Below are positions 1 to 8,926 of a DNA stretch of 64,000 nt, piece after piece. The DNA is from a bacterium (GTDB lineage: Bacteria > Bacillota > Bacilli > Lactobacillales > Streptococcaceae). Numbering within the stretch: the first letter of the stretch is position 1; every line of letters starts with the position of its first letter. Position numbers and translations under genes: made by a program. Below the pieces are notes generated by a model. It did no database searches, had not been told where the DNA came from, and saw nothing but the letters and a program-made list of their open reading frames with translations. The DNA is taken from the NCBI GenBank assembly GCA_905221325.1, contig CAJNCS010000003.1, forward strand, positions 186,001 through 250,000, read 5' to 3'.

Positions 1-1
1 A

Positions 2-343
2 GAGCGTCTGGTCGGTGCTTTGGCTGATATTAAGAGACTCTATTCAAGAGATGGAAAGGACTTGATTGCTGGAGAATATATCCAACCAGAGTTAGTGCTG
101 TCTCCTCAGGAAGCCTTCTATTCAGAGAGAAGAAGTTTGACCTTGGATGAGTCTGTTGGACAGGTCTGTGGGGAATTTGTCATGTGCTATCCTCCAGGGA
201 TTCCAATCCTAGCACCAGGTGAACGTATTACACGAGAAATTGTGGATTATATCCTATTTGCCAAAGAACGTGGTTGCTCCCTCCAAGGGACGGAAGATCC
301 AGAAGTCAATCACATCAACGTTATTGATAGAAAGGAGAACTAG
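2..343 (+). CDS. speA: Orn/Lys/Arg decarboxylase, C-terminal part (SpeA-like)
   Basis: This is the last 113 codons of a PLP-dependent basic amino acid decarboxylase; the gene enters the window from the left with an open frame from base 2, so the catalytic PLP domain is not visible. The visible part is the C-terminal domain of the family (Y-P-P-G-I-P near the middle, followed by R-I-T and G-C-S-L-Q-G). In mitis-group streptococci the enzyme heading this operon is assigned to arginine decarboxylation, giving agmatine, which fits aguA and aguB downstream; lysine decarboxylase is the older database name. The next gene starts at the base after the stop, so the two are translationally coupled. Confidence 0.9.
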   Translation, partial: ERLVGALADIKRLYSRDGKDLIAGEYIQPELVLSPQEAFYSERRSLTLDESVGQVCGEFVMCYPPGIPILAPGERITREIVDYILFAKERGCSLQGTEDPEVNHINVIDRKEN

Positions 344-1204
344 ATGGATTTGTGGTTTTCTGAAGTTCATACTCCAGATGTGAAATTATCTTTGAGAACA
401 GCTAAGCAACTCTACGCTGGAAAAAGTGAATGGCAGGATATAGAAGTATTAGATACTCCCGCTTTTGGGAAAATATTAATCTTAAATGGCCATGTCTTGT
501 TTTCAGATGCAGATGATTTTGTCTACAATGAAATGACCGTCCACGTACCGATGGCTGTCCATCCCAATCCAAAGAAAGTCTTGGTTATAGGGGGTGGCGA
601 CGGCGGAGTTGCCCAAGTATTAACACTCTATCCCGAACTGGAGCAAATTGATATCGTGGAACCAGATGAAATGCTTGTTGAGGTTTGTCGTGAGTATTTC
701 CCAGACTTTGCTGCAGGGCTAGATGACCCTCGTGTTACGATTTATTATCAAAATGGACTGAGATTTTTGAGAAACTGTGAGGATGATTACGATATCATTA
801 TCAACGATGCGACGGATCCATTTGGACATACGGAAGGGCTCTTTACCAAGGAATTTTATGGAAACAGTTACAGAGCTCTCAAAGAAGACGGTATCATGAT
901 TTATCAGCATGGTAGTCCTTTCTTTGACGAAGATGAGTCAGCTTGCCGAAGCATGCACCGTAAGGTCAATCAAGCCTTTCCAATCAGTCGGGTTTATCAG
1001 GCGCACATCCCAACCAGTCCAGCTGGCTATTGGCTATTTGGATTTGCATCGAAAAAATACCACCCTGTTAAAGATTTTGATAAGGAAGGCTGGAAAAAAC
1101 GCCCGCTTTTCACAGAATACTACACTGCAAACTTACATGTGGGAGCCTTTATGTTGCCTAAGTATGTAGAAGACATTTTAGAAGAAGAGGAAGGGAAAAA
1201 ATGA
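344..1204 (+). CDS. speE: Spermidine synthase (aminopropyltransferase)
   Basis: A 286-residue polyamine aminopropyltransferase that transfers the aminopropyl group of decarboxylated S-adenosylmethionine to putrescine. Visible features are the GGGDGGVAQ nucleotide-binding loop near residue 82, the acidic VEPDEM segment, and the ATDPFG active-site loop near residue 156. The RBS AAGGAG lies in the end of speA. Its stop overlaps the next start by four bases (ATGA). No speD, the source of decarboxylated SAM, is visible in this cluster. The operon also encodes the carboxyspermidine route, so the real donor or physiological role of SpeE is open. Confidence 0.93.
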   Translation: MDLWFSEVHTPDVKLSLRTAKQLYAGKSEWQDIEVLDTPAFGKILILNGHVLFSDADDFVYNEMTVHVPMAVHPNPKKVLVIGGGDGGVAQVLTLYPELEQIDIVEPDEMLVEVCREYFPDFAAGLDDPRVTIYYQNGLRFLRNCEDDYDIIINDATDPFGHTEGLFTKEFYGNSYRALKEDGIMIYQHGSPFFDEDESACRSMHRKVNQAFPISRVYQAHIPTSPAGYWLFGFASKKYHPVKDFDKEGWKKRPLFTEYYTANLHVGAFMLPKYVEDILEEEEGKK

Positions 1205-2460
1205 GTCGTCTATTAGTTATCGGATGTGGGGGCGTTGCCCAAGTTGCTATTTCAAAGATTTGCCAAGATAGCGAAACATTTACAGAGATTATGATTGCTA
1301 GTCGTACAAAGTCAAAATGTGATGATTTGAAGGCTAAATTAGAAGGCAAAACAAGTACAAAGATTGAAACAGCTGCTCTTGATGCTGATAAGGTAGAAGA
1401 AGTGATTGCTTTGATTGAAAGCTACAAACCAGAAGCCGTTTTGAACGTAGCTTTACCATACCAAGACTTGACCATTATGGATGCTTGTTTGGCGACAGGT
1501 GTCCACTATATCGACACTGCTAACTATGAGGCTGAAGATACAGAAGATCCAGAATGGCGTGCCATCTACGAAAAACGCTGCAAGGAACTTGGTTTTACAG
1601 CCTACTTTGACTACTCATGGCAATGGGATTATCAGGAGAAATTCAAAGAAGCAGGTTTGACAGCTCTTCTTGGTTCTGGTTTTGACCCAGGTGTGACCAG
1701 TGTCTTTTCAGCTTATGCTCTGAAACACTATTTTGATGAGATCCACTATATCGATATTTTAGACTGTAATGGTGGTGACCACGGTTATCCGTTTGCGACT
1801 AACTTCAACCCAGAAATCAATCTACGCGAGGTTTCTGCGCCAGGTTCTTACTGGGAAGATGGAAAATGGGTAGAAGTCGAAGCAATGTCTATCAAGCGTG
1901 AGTACGATTTCCCTCAAGTTGGACAAAAAGACATGTATCTCCTTCACCATGAAGAAATTGAATCATTGGCTAAGAACATTCCTGGAGTCAAACGGATTCG
2001 TTTCTTTATGACTTTTGGTCAATCTTATCTAACGCACATGAAATGCTTGGAAAACGTTGGTCTCCTTCGTACGGATGCTATTAACTTTAACGGTCAAGAA
2101 ATCGTTCCAATCCAATTCTTGAAAGTCTTGCTTCCAGATCCTGCTAGCCTTGGACCACGTACTGTTGGTAAGACCAATATCGGTTGTATCTTTACAGGTG
2201 TCAAAGATGGCGTTGAAAAGACCATCTACATCTACAATGTTTGCGACCATCAGGAATGTTACTCAGAAGTTGGTTCACAAGCAATTTCTTACACGACAGG
2301 TGTTCCAGCCATGATTGGAACAAAATTGGTTATGAACGGAACATGGAAACAACCAGGAGTTTACAACCTTGAAGAATTGGATCCAGATCCATTCATGGAA
2401 GCTTTGAATGAGTACGGCTTGCCATGGGTTGTGGTTGAAAATCCACAAATGGTGGACTGA
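1201..2460 (+). CDS. Carboxynorspermidine/carboxyspermidine dehydrogenase (saccharopine dehydrogenase family)
   Basis: A 419-residue member of the saccharopine dehydrogenase family. The N-terminus LLVIGCGGVAQVA is a Rossmann NAD(P)-binding motif, and GSGFDPGVTSVF near residue 160 is typical of the Lys1-like / CASDH group. Since the next gene is the matching decarboxylase NspC, the likely reaction is reductive condensation of aspartate semialdehyde with putrescine to carboxyspermidine (or with diaminopropane to carboxynorspermidine), not lysine metabolism. It overlaps speE by four bases, and its stop overlaps the start of nspC (TGATG). Family assignment is firm; the substrate is inferred from context. 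Confidence 0.9.
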   Translation: MSRLLVIGCGGVAQVAISKICQDSETFTEIMIASRTKSKCDDLKAKLEGKTSTKIETAALDADKVEEVIALIESYKPEAVLNVALPYQDLTIMDACLATGVHYIDTANYEAEDTEDPEWRAIYEKRCKELGFTAYFDYSWQWDYQEKFKEAGLTALLGSGFDPGVTSVFSAYALKHYFDEIHYIDILDCNGGDHGYPFATNFNPEINLREVSAPGSYWEDGKWVEVEAMSIKREYDFPQVGQKDMYLLHHEEIESLAKNIPGVKRIRFFMTFGQSYLTHMKCLENVGLLRTDAINFNGQEIVPIQFLKVLLPDPASLGPRTVGKTNIGCIFTGVKDGVEKTIYIYNVCDHQECYSEVGSQAISYTTGVPAMIGTKLVMNGTWKQPGVYNLEELDPDPFMEALNEYGLPWVVVENPQMVD

Positions 2461-3587
2461 TGAAGTTAGAACAAGTACCAACACCAGCCTATGTCATTGA
2501 CTTAGCCAAACTAGAAGACAATTGTAGGATTCTTCAACAAGTACAGGAAGAAGCGGGCTGCAAGGTTTTACTGGCCCAGAAGGCTTATTCACTCTACAAA
2601 ACCTACCCCATGATTAGCCAGTATCTGTCTGGTACGACAGCTAGTGGACTCTATGAAGCGAAGCTGGCTAGAGAAGAATTCCCGGGGGAAGTCCATGTCT
2701 TTGCGCCTGCTTTCAAGGAATCAGATATGGAAGAGCTACTGCAAATATCTGACCATATCGTTTTTAACTCCGAGAGACAATTGCGTAAACATGGTGCTCG
2801 TTGTCGAGCGGCTGGTATCAGTGTCGGTTTGCGTATCAATCCTCAATGTTCAACCCAAGGAGACCACGCGCTCTATGACCCTTGTGCACCTGGTTCCCGT
2901 TTTGGAGTGACTTCAGACAAGATACCAAGTGATTTACTAGATCTAGTTGATGGCCTTCATTTTCATACTCTTTGTGAGCAAGGTTCAGAGGATTTAGAGA
3001 CAACTTTGAAAGCAGTAGAAGCGCAGTTTGGACCCTATTTGCATCAAGTTAAATGGCTCAATATGGGTGGAGGACACCACATCACAAGAGAAGGTTACGA
3101 TGTGGATTTGCTGATTTCAGAAATCAAGCGTATCCGAGAAACTTACAATCTTGAAATCTATATCGAGCCGGGTGAAGCCATTGCGCTCAATGCAGGTTAT
3201 CTAGCAACTGAAGTATTGGATATTGTCGAAAACGGTATAGAAATCTTGGTTTTAGATGCCTCTGCGACCTGCCATATGCCTGATGTACTTGAGATGCCCT
3301 ATCGTCCACCTTTGAGAAATGGCTTTGAGGCACAGGAAAAAGCCCATACCTATAGACTTTCTTCTAATACCTGTCTGACAGGAGATGTGATCGGTGATTA
3401 TAGCTTTGAAAATCCAGTTCAAATCGGTGACAGACTTTATTTCGAAGACATGGCAATTTATTCCTTTGTCAAAAATAATACCTTTAATGGTATTGGATTG
3501 CCAAGTCTCTATCTCATGGACGAGCAGGGTGAATGCAACTTAGTCAAATCTTTTGGTTATCAAGACTTTAAAGGGAGATTATCATGA
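2460..3587 (+). CDS. nspC: Carboxynorspermidine/carboxyspermidine decarboxylase
   Basis: A 375-residue fold-III (alanine racemase-like) PLP decarboxylase. The Schiff-base lysine is K41 in LLAQKAYS, and the PLP phosphate/active-site loops include [19 protein letters not shown] and YIEPGEAIA. The C-terminal catalytic cysteine region is S-S-N-T-C-L-T-G-D. It decarboxylates carboxyspermidine to spermidine, or carboxynorspermidine to norspermidine. Start and stop codons overlap both neighbours, which indicates one tightly coupled polyamine operon. Confidence 0.93.
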   Translation: MKLEQVPTPAYVIDLAKLEDNCRILQQVQEEAGCKVLLAQKAYSLYKTYPMISQYLSGTTASGLYEAKLAREEFPGEVHVFAPAFKESDMEELLQISDHIVFNSERQLRKHGARCRAAGISVGLRINPQCSTQGDHALYDPCAPGSRFGVTSDKIPSDLLDLVDGLHFHTLCEQGSEDLETTLKAVEAQFGPYLHQVKWLNMGGGHHITREGYDVDLLISEIKRIRETYNLEIYIEPGEAIALNAGYLATEVLDIVENGIEILVLDASATCHMPDVLEMPYRPPLRNGFEAQEKAHTYRLSSNTCLTGDVIGDYSFENPVQIGDRLYFEDMAIYSFVKNNTFNGIGLPSLYLMDEQGECNLVKSFGYQDFKGRLS

Positions 3588-4669
3588 TGGACAGTCCAAA
3601 AAAATTAGGCTATCGCATGCCAGCAGAGTACGAAGCTCATCATGGAACCCTCATGATCTGGCCGACTCGACCAGGTTCATGGCCCTCTCAAGGAAAAGAT
3701 GCCCAAAAAGCATTTAGCCAGATTATCAAGACCATAGCAGAAGGGGAAATAGTTTATCTTTTGGTGGAGCAGGACCATCTATCTGAAGCCCAATCCTATC
3801 TAGAAGATAGCGTTGTTTATCTAGATATTCCTACCAATGATGCCTGGGCGCGTGATACAGGTCCGACGATTCTCGTCAATGAAAAAAGAGAAAAGTTGGC
3901 AGTCGATTGGTCTTTTAATGCCTGGGGTGGTGCTGTTGATGGTCTTTATCAAGATTATGAAGATGATAACCAAGTAGCCAGTCGTTTTGCTGAGGTCTTG
4001 GAAATGCCTGTTTACGATGCCAAACCTTTTGTACTGGAAGGCGGCGCGATCCACAGCGATGGTCAAGGAACCATTCTTGTGACTGAAAGTTGTCTTCTAA
4101 GTCCTGGACGCAATCCCCACCTGTCTAAAGAGCAAATTGAAAACACCTTATTAGAGAGTCTTGGTGCCGAAAAAGTTATTTGGCTTCCTTACGGTATTTA
4201 TCAGGACGAAACCAATGAACATGTTGACAATGTTGCAGCTTTTGTAGGTCCTGCAGAGCTTGTTCTAGCTTGGACAGACGACAAAAGCGATCCTCAGTAT
4301 GCTATGTCTGTAGCTGATCTAGCTCTTTTAGAGAAGGAAACAGATGCAAAAGGCCGTCCTTTCACAATTCATAAACTTCCAATCCCAGCGCTTCATCAAG
4401 TAGTTACGGAAGAAGATTTACCAGGCTATACCTATGAGGAAGGCGAAGAGGAGCGTTATGCAGGTGAACGTCTTGCAGCTTCCTATGTCAATTTTTATAT
4501 TGCCAACAAGTCTGTCTTAGTCCCACAGTTTCAGGATAAAAACGACCAAGTGGCCTTGGATATCCTCGGTAAGTGTTTCCCAGACCGTAAAATTGTCGGA
4601 ATACCAGCCAGAGATATTCTCTTAGGTGGTGGCAATATCCACTGTATCACCCAACAAATCCCAGAATAG
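3584..4669 (+). CDS. aguA: Agmatine deiminase
   Basis: A 361-residue member of the guanidino-modifying superfamily that hydrolyses agmatine to N-carbamoylputrescine and ammonia. Family motifs are [10 protein letters not shown] near the N-terminus, [11 protein letters not shown] around residue 85, the ALEGGAIH-like stretch [13 protein letters not shown], and the catalytic cysteine near residue 354 in GGGNIHC. It overlaps nspC by four bases. Together with SpeA upstream and AguB downstream it completes arginine to putrescine conversion without ornithine. Confidence 0.96.
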   Translation: MMDSPKKLGYRMPAEYEAHHGTLMIWPTRPGSWPSQGKDAQKAFSQIIKTIAEGEIVYLLVEQDHLSEAQSYLEDSVVYLDIPTNDAWARDTGPTILVNEKREKLAVDWSFNAWGGAVDGLYQDYEDDNQVASRFAEVLEMPVYDAKPFVLEGGAIHSDGQGTILVTESCLLSPGRNPHLSKEQIENTLLESLGAEKVIWLPYGIYQDETNEHVDNVAAFVGPAELVLAWTDDKSDPQYAMSVADLALLEKETDAKGRPFTIHKLPIPALHQVVTEEDLPGYTYEEGEEERYAGERLAASYVNFYIANKSVLVPQFQDKNDQVALDILGKCFPDRKIVGIPARDILLGGGNIHCITQQIPE

Positions 4670-4678
4670 GAGAAAAAG

Positions 4679-5560
4679 ATGAGAAATGTTAGAGTTGCAG
4701 CAATCCAGATGCAATGTACCAAGGATGTGGCAACGGCAACAAATATCCAAACAGCGGAGCGTTTAGTACGTCAAGCTGCAGACAAAGGCGCACAAATCAT
4801 TCTCTTACCAGAGTTATTTGAACGTCCTTATTTCTGTCAGGAACGCCAGTATGACTACTACCAGTATGCCCAGTCGGTGACAGAAAATACAGCCATTCAA
4901 CATTTTAAATCGATTGCTAAGGAACTACAGGTTGTTCTGCCGATTAGTTTCTATGAAAAAGATGGCAATGTCTTGTATAACTCTATTGCCGTTATTGATG
5001 CAGATGGGGAAGTGCTGGGCGTCTATCGGAAGACCCACATACCAGATGATCATTACTATCAAGAAAAGTTTTATTTCACGCCTGGTAACACTGGTTTCAA
5101 GGTCTGGGAGACTCGCTATGGTAAGATTGGTATCGGTATCTGTTGGGATCAATGGTTCCCTGAAACAGCGCGCTGCCTTGCTCTGAATGGGGCTGAATTG
5201 CTCTTTTATCCAACAGCTATTGGTTCAGAGCCTATCTTAGATACGGATAGTTGTGGTCACTGGCAACGTACCATGCAAGGGCACGCAGCAGCTAATATTG
5301 TCCCAGTCATTGCAGCCAATCGTTACGGTTTGGAAGAAGTCACTCCCAGTGAGGAAAATGGTGGACAGAGTTCCAGTCTTGACTTCTATGGTTCCTCCTT
5401 TATGACAGATGAAACAGGAGCTATTCTAGAGCAAGCTGAAAGACAAGGTGAAGCTGTTCTGTTAGCGACTTATGACCTTGACAAGGGAGCAAGTGAACGC
5501 CTCAACTGGGGACTGTTTCGAGATAGAAGACCCGAAATGTACCAACAAATTACGGACTAG
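4679..5560 (+). CDS. aguB: N-carbamoylputrescine amidase
   Basis: A 293-residue nitrilase-superfamily hydrolase that converts N-carbamoylputrescine to putrescine, CO2 and ammonia. The Glu-Lys-Cys catalytic triad is visible as E in LLPELFERPYF, K in YRKTHIPDDHYY and C in GIGICWDQWFPE. It starts nine bases after aguA with the RBS AGGAG and is the last gene of the polyamine operon: a hairpin terminator follows at 5595. Length and motifs match characterised bacterial AguB proteins. Confidence 0.96.
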   Translation: MRNVRVAAIQMQCTKDVATATNIQTAERLVRQAADKGAQIILLPELFERPYFCQERQYDYYQYAQSVTENTAIQHFKSIAKELQVVLPISFYEKDGNVLYNSIAVIDADGEVLGVYRKTHIPDDHYYQEKFYFTPGNTGFKVWETRYGKIGIGICWDQWFPETARCLALNGAELLFYPTAIGSEPILDTDSCGHWQRTMQGHAAANIVPVIAANRYGLEEVTPSEENGGQSSSLDFYGSSFMTDETGAILEQAERQGEAVLLATYDLDKGASERLNWGLFRDRRPEMYQQITD

Positions 5561-5594
5561 AAGGTAACTTTCATAATAAACTTTTAATATTCAC

Positions 5595-5627
5595 GCCTGT
5601 CTTACAAAAATGTAAGATAGGCTTTTT
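5595..5627 (+). terminator. Terminator of the polyamine operon
   Basis: An 11-bp stem (GCCTGTCTTAC pairing with GTAAGATAGGC, one G-U pair) with a six-base loop and a following T-run. It lies 35 bases after the aguB stop. The right arm is partly repeated just downstream (TGTAAGATGG near 5631). Confidence 0.8.
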
Positions 5628-5665
5628 AAATGTAAGATGGGTGTACGATTATACGTAAAAATGTA

Positions 5666-5674
5666 TGCTATACT
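5666..5674 (+). promoter_or_regulatory. Extended -10 promoter for the TraX-like gene
   Basis: TG-C-TATACT is a good streptococcal extended -10. No convincing -35 is seen 16 to 18 bases upstream. The RBS GAAAGAGG at 5691 precedes the ATG at 5705. Confidence 0.6.
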
Positions 5675-5704
5675 CTATGTAGATCAAAAAGAAAGAGGTT
5701 TATT

Positions 5705-6442
5705 ATGAAAAAATGGAATGCGACGCAGTTGAAGTATCTGATGGCGGCAGTAATGGTTCTAGACCATATTCCGCATATTACCGGAATCGTTTCTCCTCTG
5801 TGGGAAGGTATATTCCACGCTATGACCCGTTGTGTGGGAGTTTGGTTTGCGTATATGGCTATGGAAGGATTTATTCATACTCGAAATCTAAAAGACTATC
5901 TCATCCGCCTCTGGTCTTGGGCGCTTATCATGTTTGCTGGAAATAGCCTACTCAATGCCCTATTTGCATCCAAAGGAGTAATGGTCAATAACAACATTTT
6001 CCTGACTTTGGCCATCGGTGTCACCATGCTTTGGATTGGTTTTCCCAGAAAAGAGCTGGATAAAAAAGAGAAGTGGGGGCGTCGGATTGGGCTTGCTGTT
6101 CTCTTGATTTTCGGTTGTCTTTTTACTGAGGGTGGTATCACCATGCTACCATTTCTATTGATTAGTTACTCTTGTCGAAATCGCAAGGGATTGCGAAATC
6201 TCCTCTATACTCTCCTTTGGGCCTTCCTGTTAGTGACTTCCATCCAAATTTACGACACTTGGTACCAAACACTGGAAATGATGCTTTACAATTCTGACTG
6301 GCTCTTTATCACCGTCTTTCCTTTTATGGCCTTGTATAATGGACAGCGAGGAACGGAAACCAGCTGGAGCAAATATTTCTTTTATATTTTCTACCCAGCT
6401 CATTTATGGATCATAACTTTGATTGCTTATTTGGTTAAGTAG
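5705..6442 (+). CDS. TraX-family membrane protein
   Basis: A 245-residue integral membrane protein with about seven hydrophobic segments. The N-terminus (W-N-A-T-Q-L-K-Y-L followed by M-V-L-D-H-I-P) and the RCVGVWFAYMAMEGF segment are the TraX-family signature. TraX was named for F-pilin acetylation in E. coli, and the family belongs to the wider membrane acyltransferase group. In streptococci these genes are chromosomal and not tied to conjugation, so the function is unknown. It has its own promoter and a weak terminator, and no obvious operon partner. Confidence 0.8.
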   Translation: MKKWNATQLKYLMAAVMVLDHIPHITGIVSPLWEGIFHAMTRCVGVWFAYMAMEGFIHTRNLKDYLIRLWSWALIMFAGNSLLNALFASKGVMVNNNIFLTLAIGVTMLWIGFPRKELDKKEKWGRRIGLAVLLIFGCLFTEGGITMLPFLLISYSCRNRKGLRNLLYTLLWAFLLVTSIQIYDTWYQTLEMMLYNSDWLFITVFPFMALYNGQRGTETSWSKYFFYIFYPAHLWIITLIAYLVK

Positions 6443-6456
6443 ATTCAATATTCATT

Positions 6457-6492
6457 AGCTCCTTCTTGCTTAAAATGTGAGAGGAGCTTTTC
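6457..6492 (+). terminator. Probable terminator after the TraX-like gene
   Basis: AGCTCCT pairs with AGGAGCT across an 18-base loop, followed by TTTTCTG. The stem is short, so this is a weaker call. Confidence 0.5.
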
Positions 6493-6548
6493 TGTATCTG
6501 GAATTCCCAACAAAACATGTTCTAATAGTTTTAGAAAGGACGAGGTTT

Positions 6549-7247
6549 ATGGCGAGCATACTTGTAATTGAAGATAATAATGAAATCCAGGAAATTTTAA
6601 GAACCCTTCTTGCAGAGGAACACGAGGTGATTCAAGCATTCTCTGGTACAGAAGGTATAATGCAATTTGACAAAGGTGACATCGATCTCGTCTTGCTAGA
6701 TATCATGCTCCCTGGGAAAAATGGCGACCAAGTCTTGCAAGCTATTCGACAAACTAGTCAGACTCCGGTCATCATGCTTACTGCTTTAGGTGATAAAAAG
6801 CTCATCAGCCAATATCTCTTAGATGGTGCCAATGATTATGTAGTAAAACCTTTTGATTTGGACGAAGTCTTTGCCCGAGTCACCGTGCAATTACGCCAAA
6901 GTGGTGAACATCAGTCAGAAGATCGAAGAGAAATTGATAACCTTGTACAAAACTTTAAAAATATCCAGTTTGATGCGGATAGTTTTGAAATAAGTAGCGC
7001 AACTGAAACCATTCGTCTTGCAAAGAAAGAGTGCCAGATTCTCCAAATGTTGCTCCATCATCCTAAAAAGATCTTCACCAAAGAAGAACTCTATGAATTG
7101 ATTTGGGAAGAAAGTTACCTGCCTGGATACAATACGCTCAACACTCATCTAAGCAATCTCCGTAAGAAACTGCATCAACTGGATCCAAATCACGAGTACA
7201 TCGAAACCATTTGGGGAGTTGGTGTTCGATTAAAAGGAGATAAATAA
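6549..7247 (+). CDS. OmpR-family response regulator
   Basis: A 232-residue DNA-binding response regulator. The receiver domain (1 to about 115) has the acidic pair E8/D9, phospho-acceptor D51 in VLLDIMLPG, T in MLTALGD and K in VVKPFD. The C-terminal winged helix (about 130 to 230) ends in the usual IETIWGVGVRLKGD. The start was placed at 6549 because AAGGACGAGG lies just upstream and the protein then begins at the first beta strand; a longer frame from 6477 adds only non-conserved residues. The kinase gene overlaps its stop. Position beside a BcrAB-like exporter suggests control of antimicrobial peptide resistance or immunity (inference). Confidence 0.93.
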   Translation: MASILVIEDNNEIQEILRTLLAEEHEVIQAFSGTEGIMQFDKGDIDLVLLDIMLPGKNGDQVLQAIRQTSQTPVIMLTALGDKKLISQYLLDGANDYVVKPFDLDEVFARVTVQLRQSGEHQSEDRREIDNLVQNFKNIQFDADSFEISSATETIRLAKKECQILQMLLHHPKKIFTKEELYELIWEESYLPGYNTLNTHLSNLRKKLHQLDPNHEYIETIWGVGVRLKGDK

Positions 7248-8125
7248 TGAATTACATTTTGATATCAATATTACTCCTTACTAACATTATTTTGGCGATT
7301 TCTTTGATTCGCTATCATATAGCAATTAGAGATTTAAGCAGACAAATCGAAGAAAAGATCCGCTTTGGTAGCATGAAGAGGATCGGGGTAAATTTCTTTT
7401 CAAAGACCATTTTGCGTCTACATAACCAAATTGAGAATCTATTTCAAGAAGTGGAGCAAAATCAGCTAATCATGAAGCGTGAAAAACACACCCTAGATAT
7501 GGCAATCAGTAACATTGCTCATGATATTCGGACACCTTTGACAATCGCTTCTGGATATACTCAGCAACTGATAAAAAATCCTGAACCTAATCCAGAAACT
7601 TTAAACAAAATAGCCCATCATCAGGATTTGGTTTCCAAACGTTTGGAAGCTCTCCTCGAATACCGTCATTTGATGGAAGGAGCAGTCAAACCGAAACTGG
7701 AAGAGCTTGATTTATCAACCTTTATAACGAAGAAGACTTTAGCCTATTACGACGTTTTTCAATCTTCACAGATTGTTCTTGATTTTAACGTTGAACCAGG
7801 ATTGAAAACGACGACTGATGAGGACTTGCTTGATCGAATTATACAAAACCTCCTTGGAATTGTTCTCAAGCACGGCAAGGAGAAGGCTCGACTTTCTTTG
7901 AAAAAGGAAGAAAATAGGCTTGTTTTGGAAATTGATAACCTTGTCAAAAAAACTATCAAGAATATAGACAATCTCAGTAATCGTTTTTATTCTGAAAATA
8001 TGTCGGATACTGAAGAATCCTCTGGTTTAGGTCTCTATATTACCGAGGAATTAGTTCATCTTCTTGGAGGGGATATGAAGCTAGTTGCTGATGGAGAATG
8101 GTTTTCAGTCTTTATTTATTTTTAA
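7247..8125 (+). CDS. Sensor histidine kinase
   Basis: A 292-residue kinase with one clear N-terminal membrane helix (residues 2 to 22), no extracytoplasmic sensor domain, a DHp helix with H92 in NIAHDIRTPL, and a C-terminal ATPase domain. The N-box (QNLLGIVLKHG) lacks the usual second Asn, and the G1 box has IDNLVKK in place of DxGxG; the G2 box SGLGLYI is intact. Several Firmicute kinases near peptide-resistance transporters show this altered G1. Such small kinases often sense through the partner transporter, here probably the ABC pair at 8164 to 9835 (inference). It overlaps the regulator by one base. Confidence 0.9.
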   Translation: MNYILISILLLTNIILAISLIRYHIAIRDLSRQIEEKIRFGSMKRIGVNFFSKTILRLHNQIENLFQEVEQNQLIMKREKHTLDMAISNIAHDIRTPLTIASGYTQQLIKNPEPNPETLNKIAHHQDLVSKRLEALLEYRHLMEGAVKPKLEELDLSTFITKKTLAYYDVFQSSQIVLDFNVEPGLKTTTDEDLLDRIIQNLLGIVLKHGKEKARLSLKKEENRLVLEIDNLVKKTIKNIDNLSNRFYSENMSDTEESSGLGLYITEELVHLLGGDMKLVADGEWFSVFIYF

Positions 8126-8133
8126 CAGAAGAA

Positions 8134-8165
8134 ACCTCCTCTATATCCTAGAGGAGGTCTTTTTT
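8134..8165. terminator. Bidirectional terminator between kinase and ABC permease genes
   Basis: A 10-bp perfect stem (ACCTCCTCTA / TAGAGGAGGT) with a five-base loop and a T-run on the + side. It sits between two convergent genes and can serve both. Confidence 0.8.
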
Positions 8166-8916
8166 ATAAGCTTTTCTTCTTGAAAATAGTTAGCCCACTG
8201 AAAGAGAAGAAAAGTATGACCGTTACGCAAACTGTGATGGTATAGAGAATAGCTTGACTATTAGTAGTCATAGCATAGGCAAAATCTAGAATTAAATATC
8301 GTAGAATTTCAATATCTGGGAAAACAAGCATTGGCATAGAAAGTAAGATAGAGCTGACCAAATAACCAATAAATACCGCTAGATAAGAGTGACTAACATA
8401 GAGAATGAAGGAAACGATGGAAAGCCAAGCAAGGAGACAAAGGAATTGAAGGGAAATGGTTATCAATAGATTGCCAATAAATCCATCAGGCATGGTCCCA
8501 AATCCATTTAGGATAGTTGCTGGAATAAAGGCAATAATAAGGCTAACGATAAGTTGTAAGAAAGCGATACTAGCAAGTACAAAGGTTTTGGCTAGGAAAA
8601 ACTCGGTACGAGAAACACCGACTGTCAAACTATTTTTATAAAGCTTGCCGATTAAATCGACTCCAAGAACTAAACATACTAGAATAATACAGAGGAAAAC
8701 GAGATTTGAGCCGTCATTAGACGCGTTGATTAGAGCTTCTATCCCATTCCAACCATGGGTTGGAGTCTCTGGTGGTGTTGTATTTACTGACATTAAATGT
8801 CCTGTAGCCCCGATAGTGGCACCCATTAGCAAGAGAACAAAGAGAATGAATTCTGTAATCCAGAATCCTTTGGAGCGGAAAAGACGGTAAAAATCTGCTT
8901 GAATGGTATGTATCAT
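8164..8916 (-). CDS. ABC-2 type transporter permease
   Basis: A 250-residue protein with about six membrane helices. It begins IQADFYRLFRSKGFW, the usual cytosolic start of BcrB / lantibiotic-immunity permeases, and has a large first outside loop (about 40 to 80). The gene follows its ATPase by ten bases with the RBS TAGGAG. It is predicted to form the membrane half of a small exporter for drugs or antimicrobial peptides. Specificity cannot be read from sequence. Confidence 0.85.
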   Translation of the reverse strand: MIHTIQADFYRLFRSKGFWITEFILFVLLLMGATIGATGHLMSVNTTPPETPTHGWNGIEALINASNDGSNLVFLCIILVCLVLGVDLIGKLYKNSLTVGVSRTEFFLAKTFVLASIAFLQLIVSLIIAFIPATILNGFGTMPDGFIGNLLITISLQFLCLLAWLSIVSFILYVSHSYLAVFIGYLVSSILLSMPMLVFPDIEILRYLILDFAYAMTTNSQAILYTITVCVTVILFFSFSGLTIFKKKSL

Positions 8917-8926
8917 GATTTTTCTC

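Noticed and set aside
6477..6548. Upstream extension of the response regulator from 6477
   Set aside because: It runs through the terminator of the previous gene, has no RBS, and adds 24 residues before the conserved receiver start.
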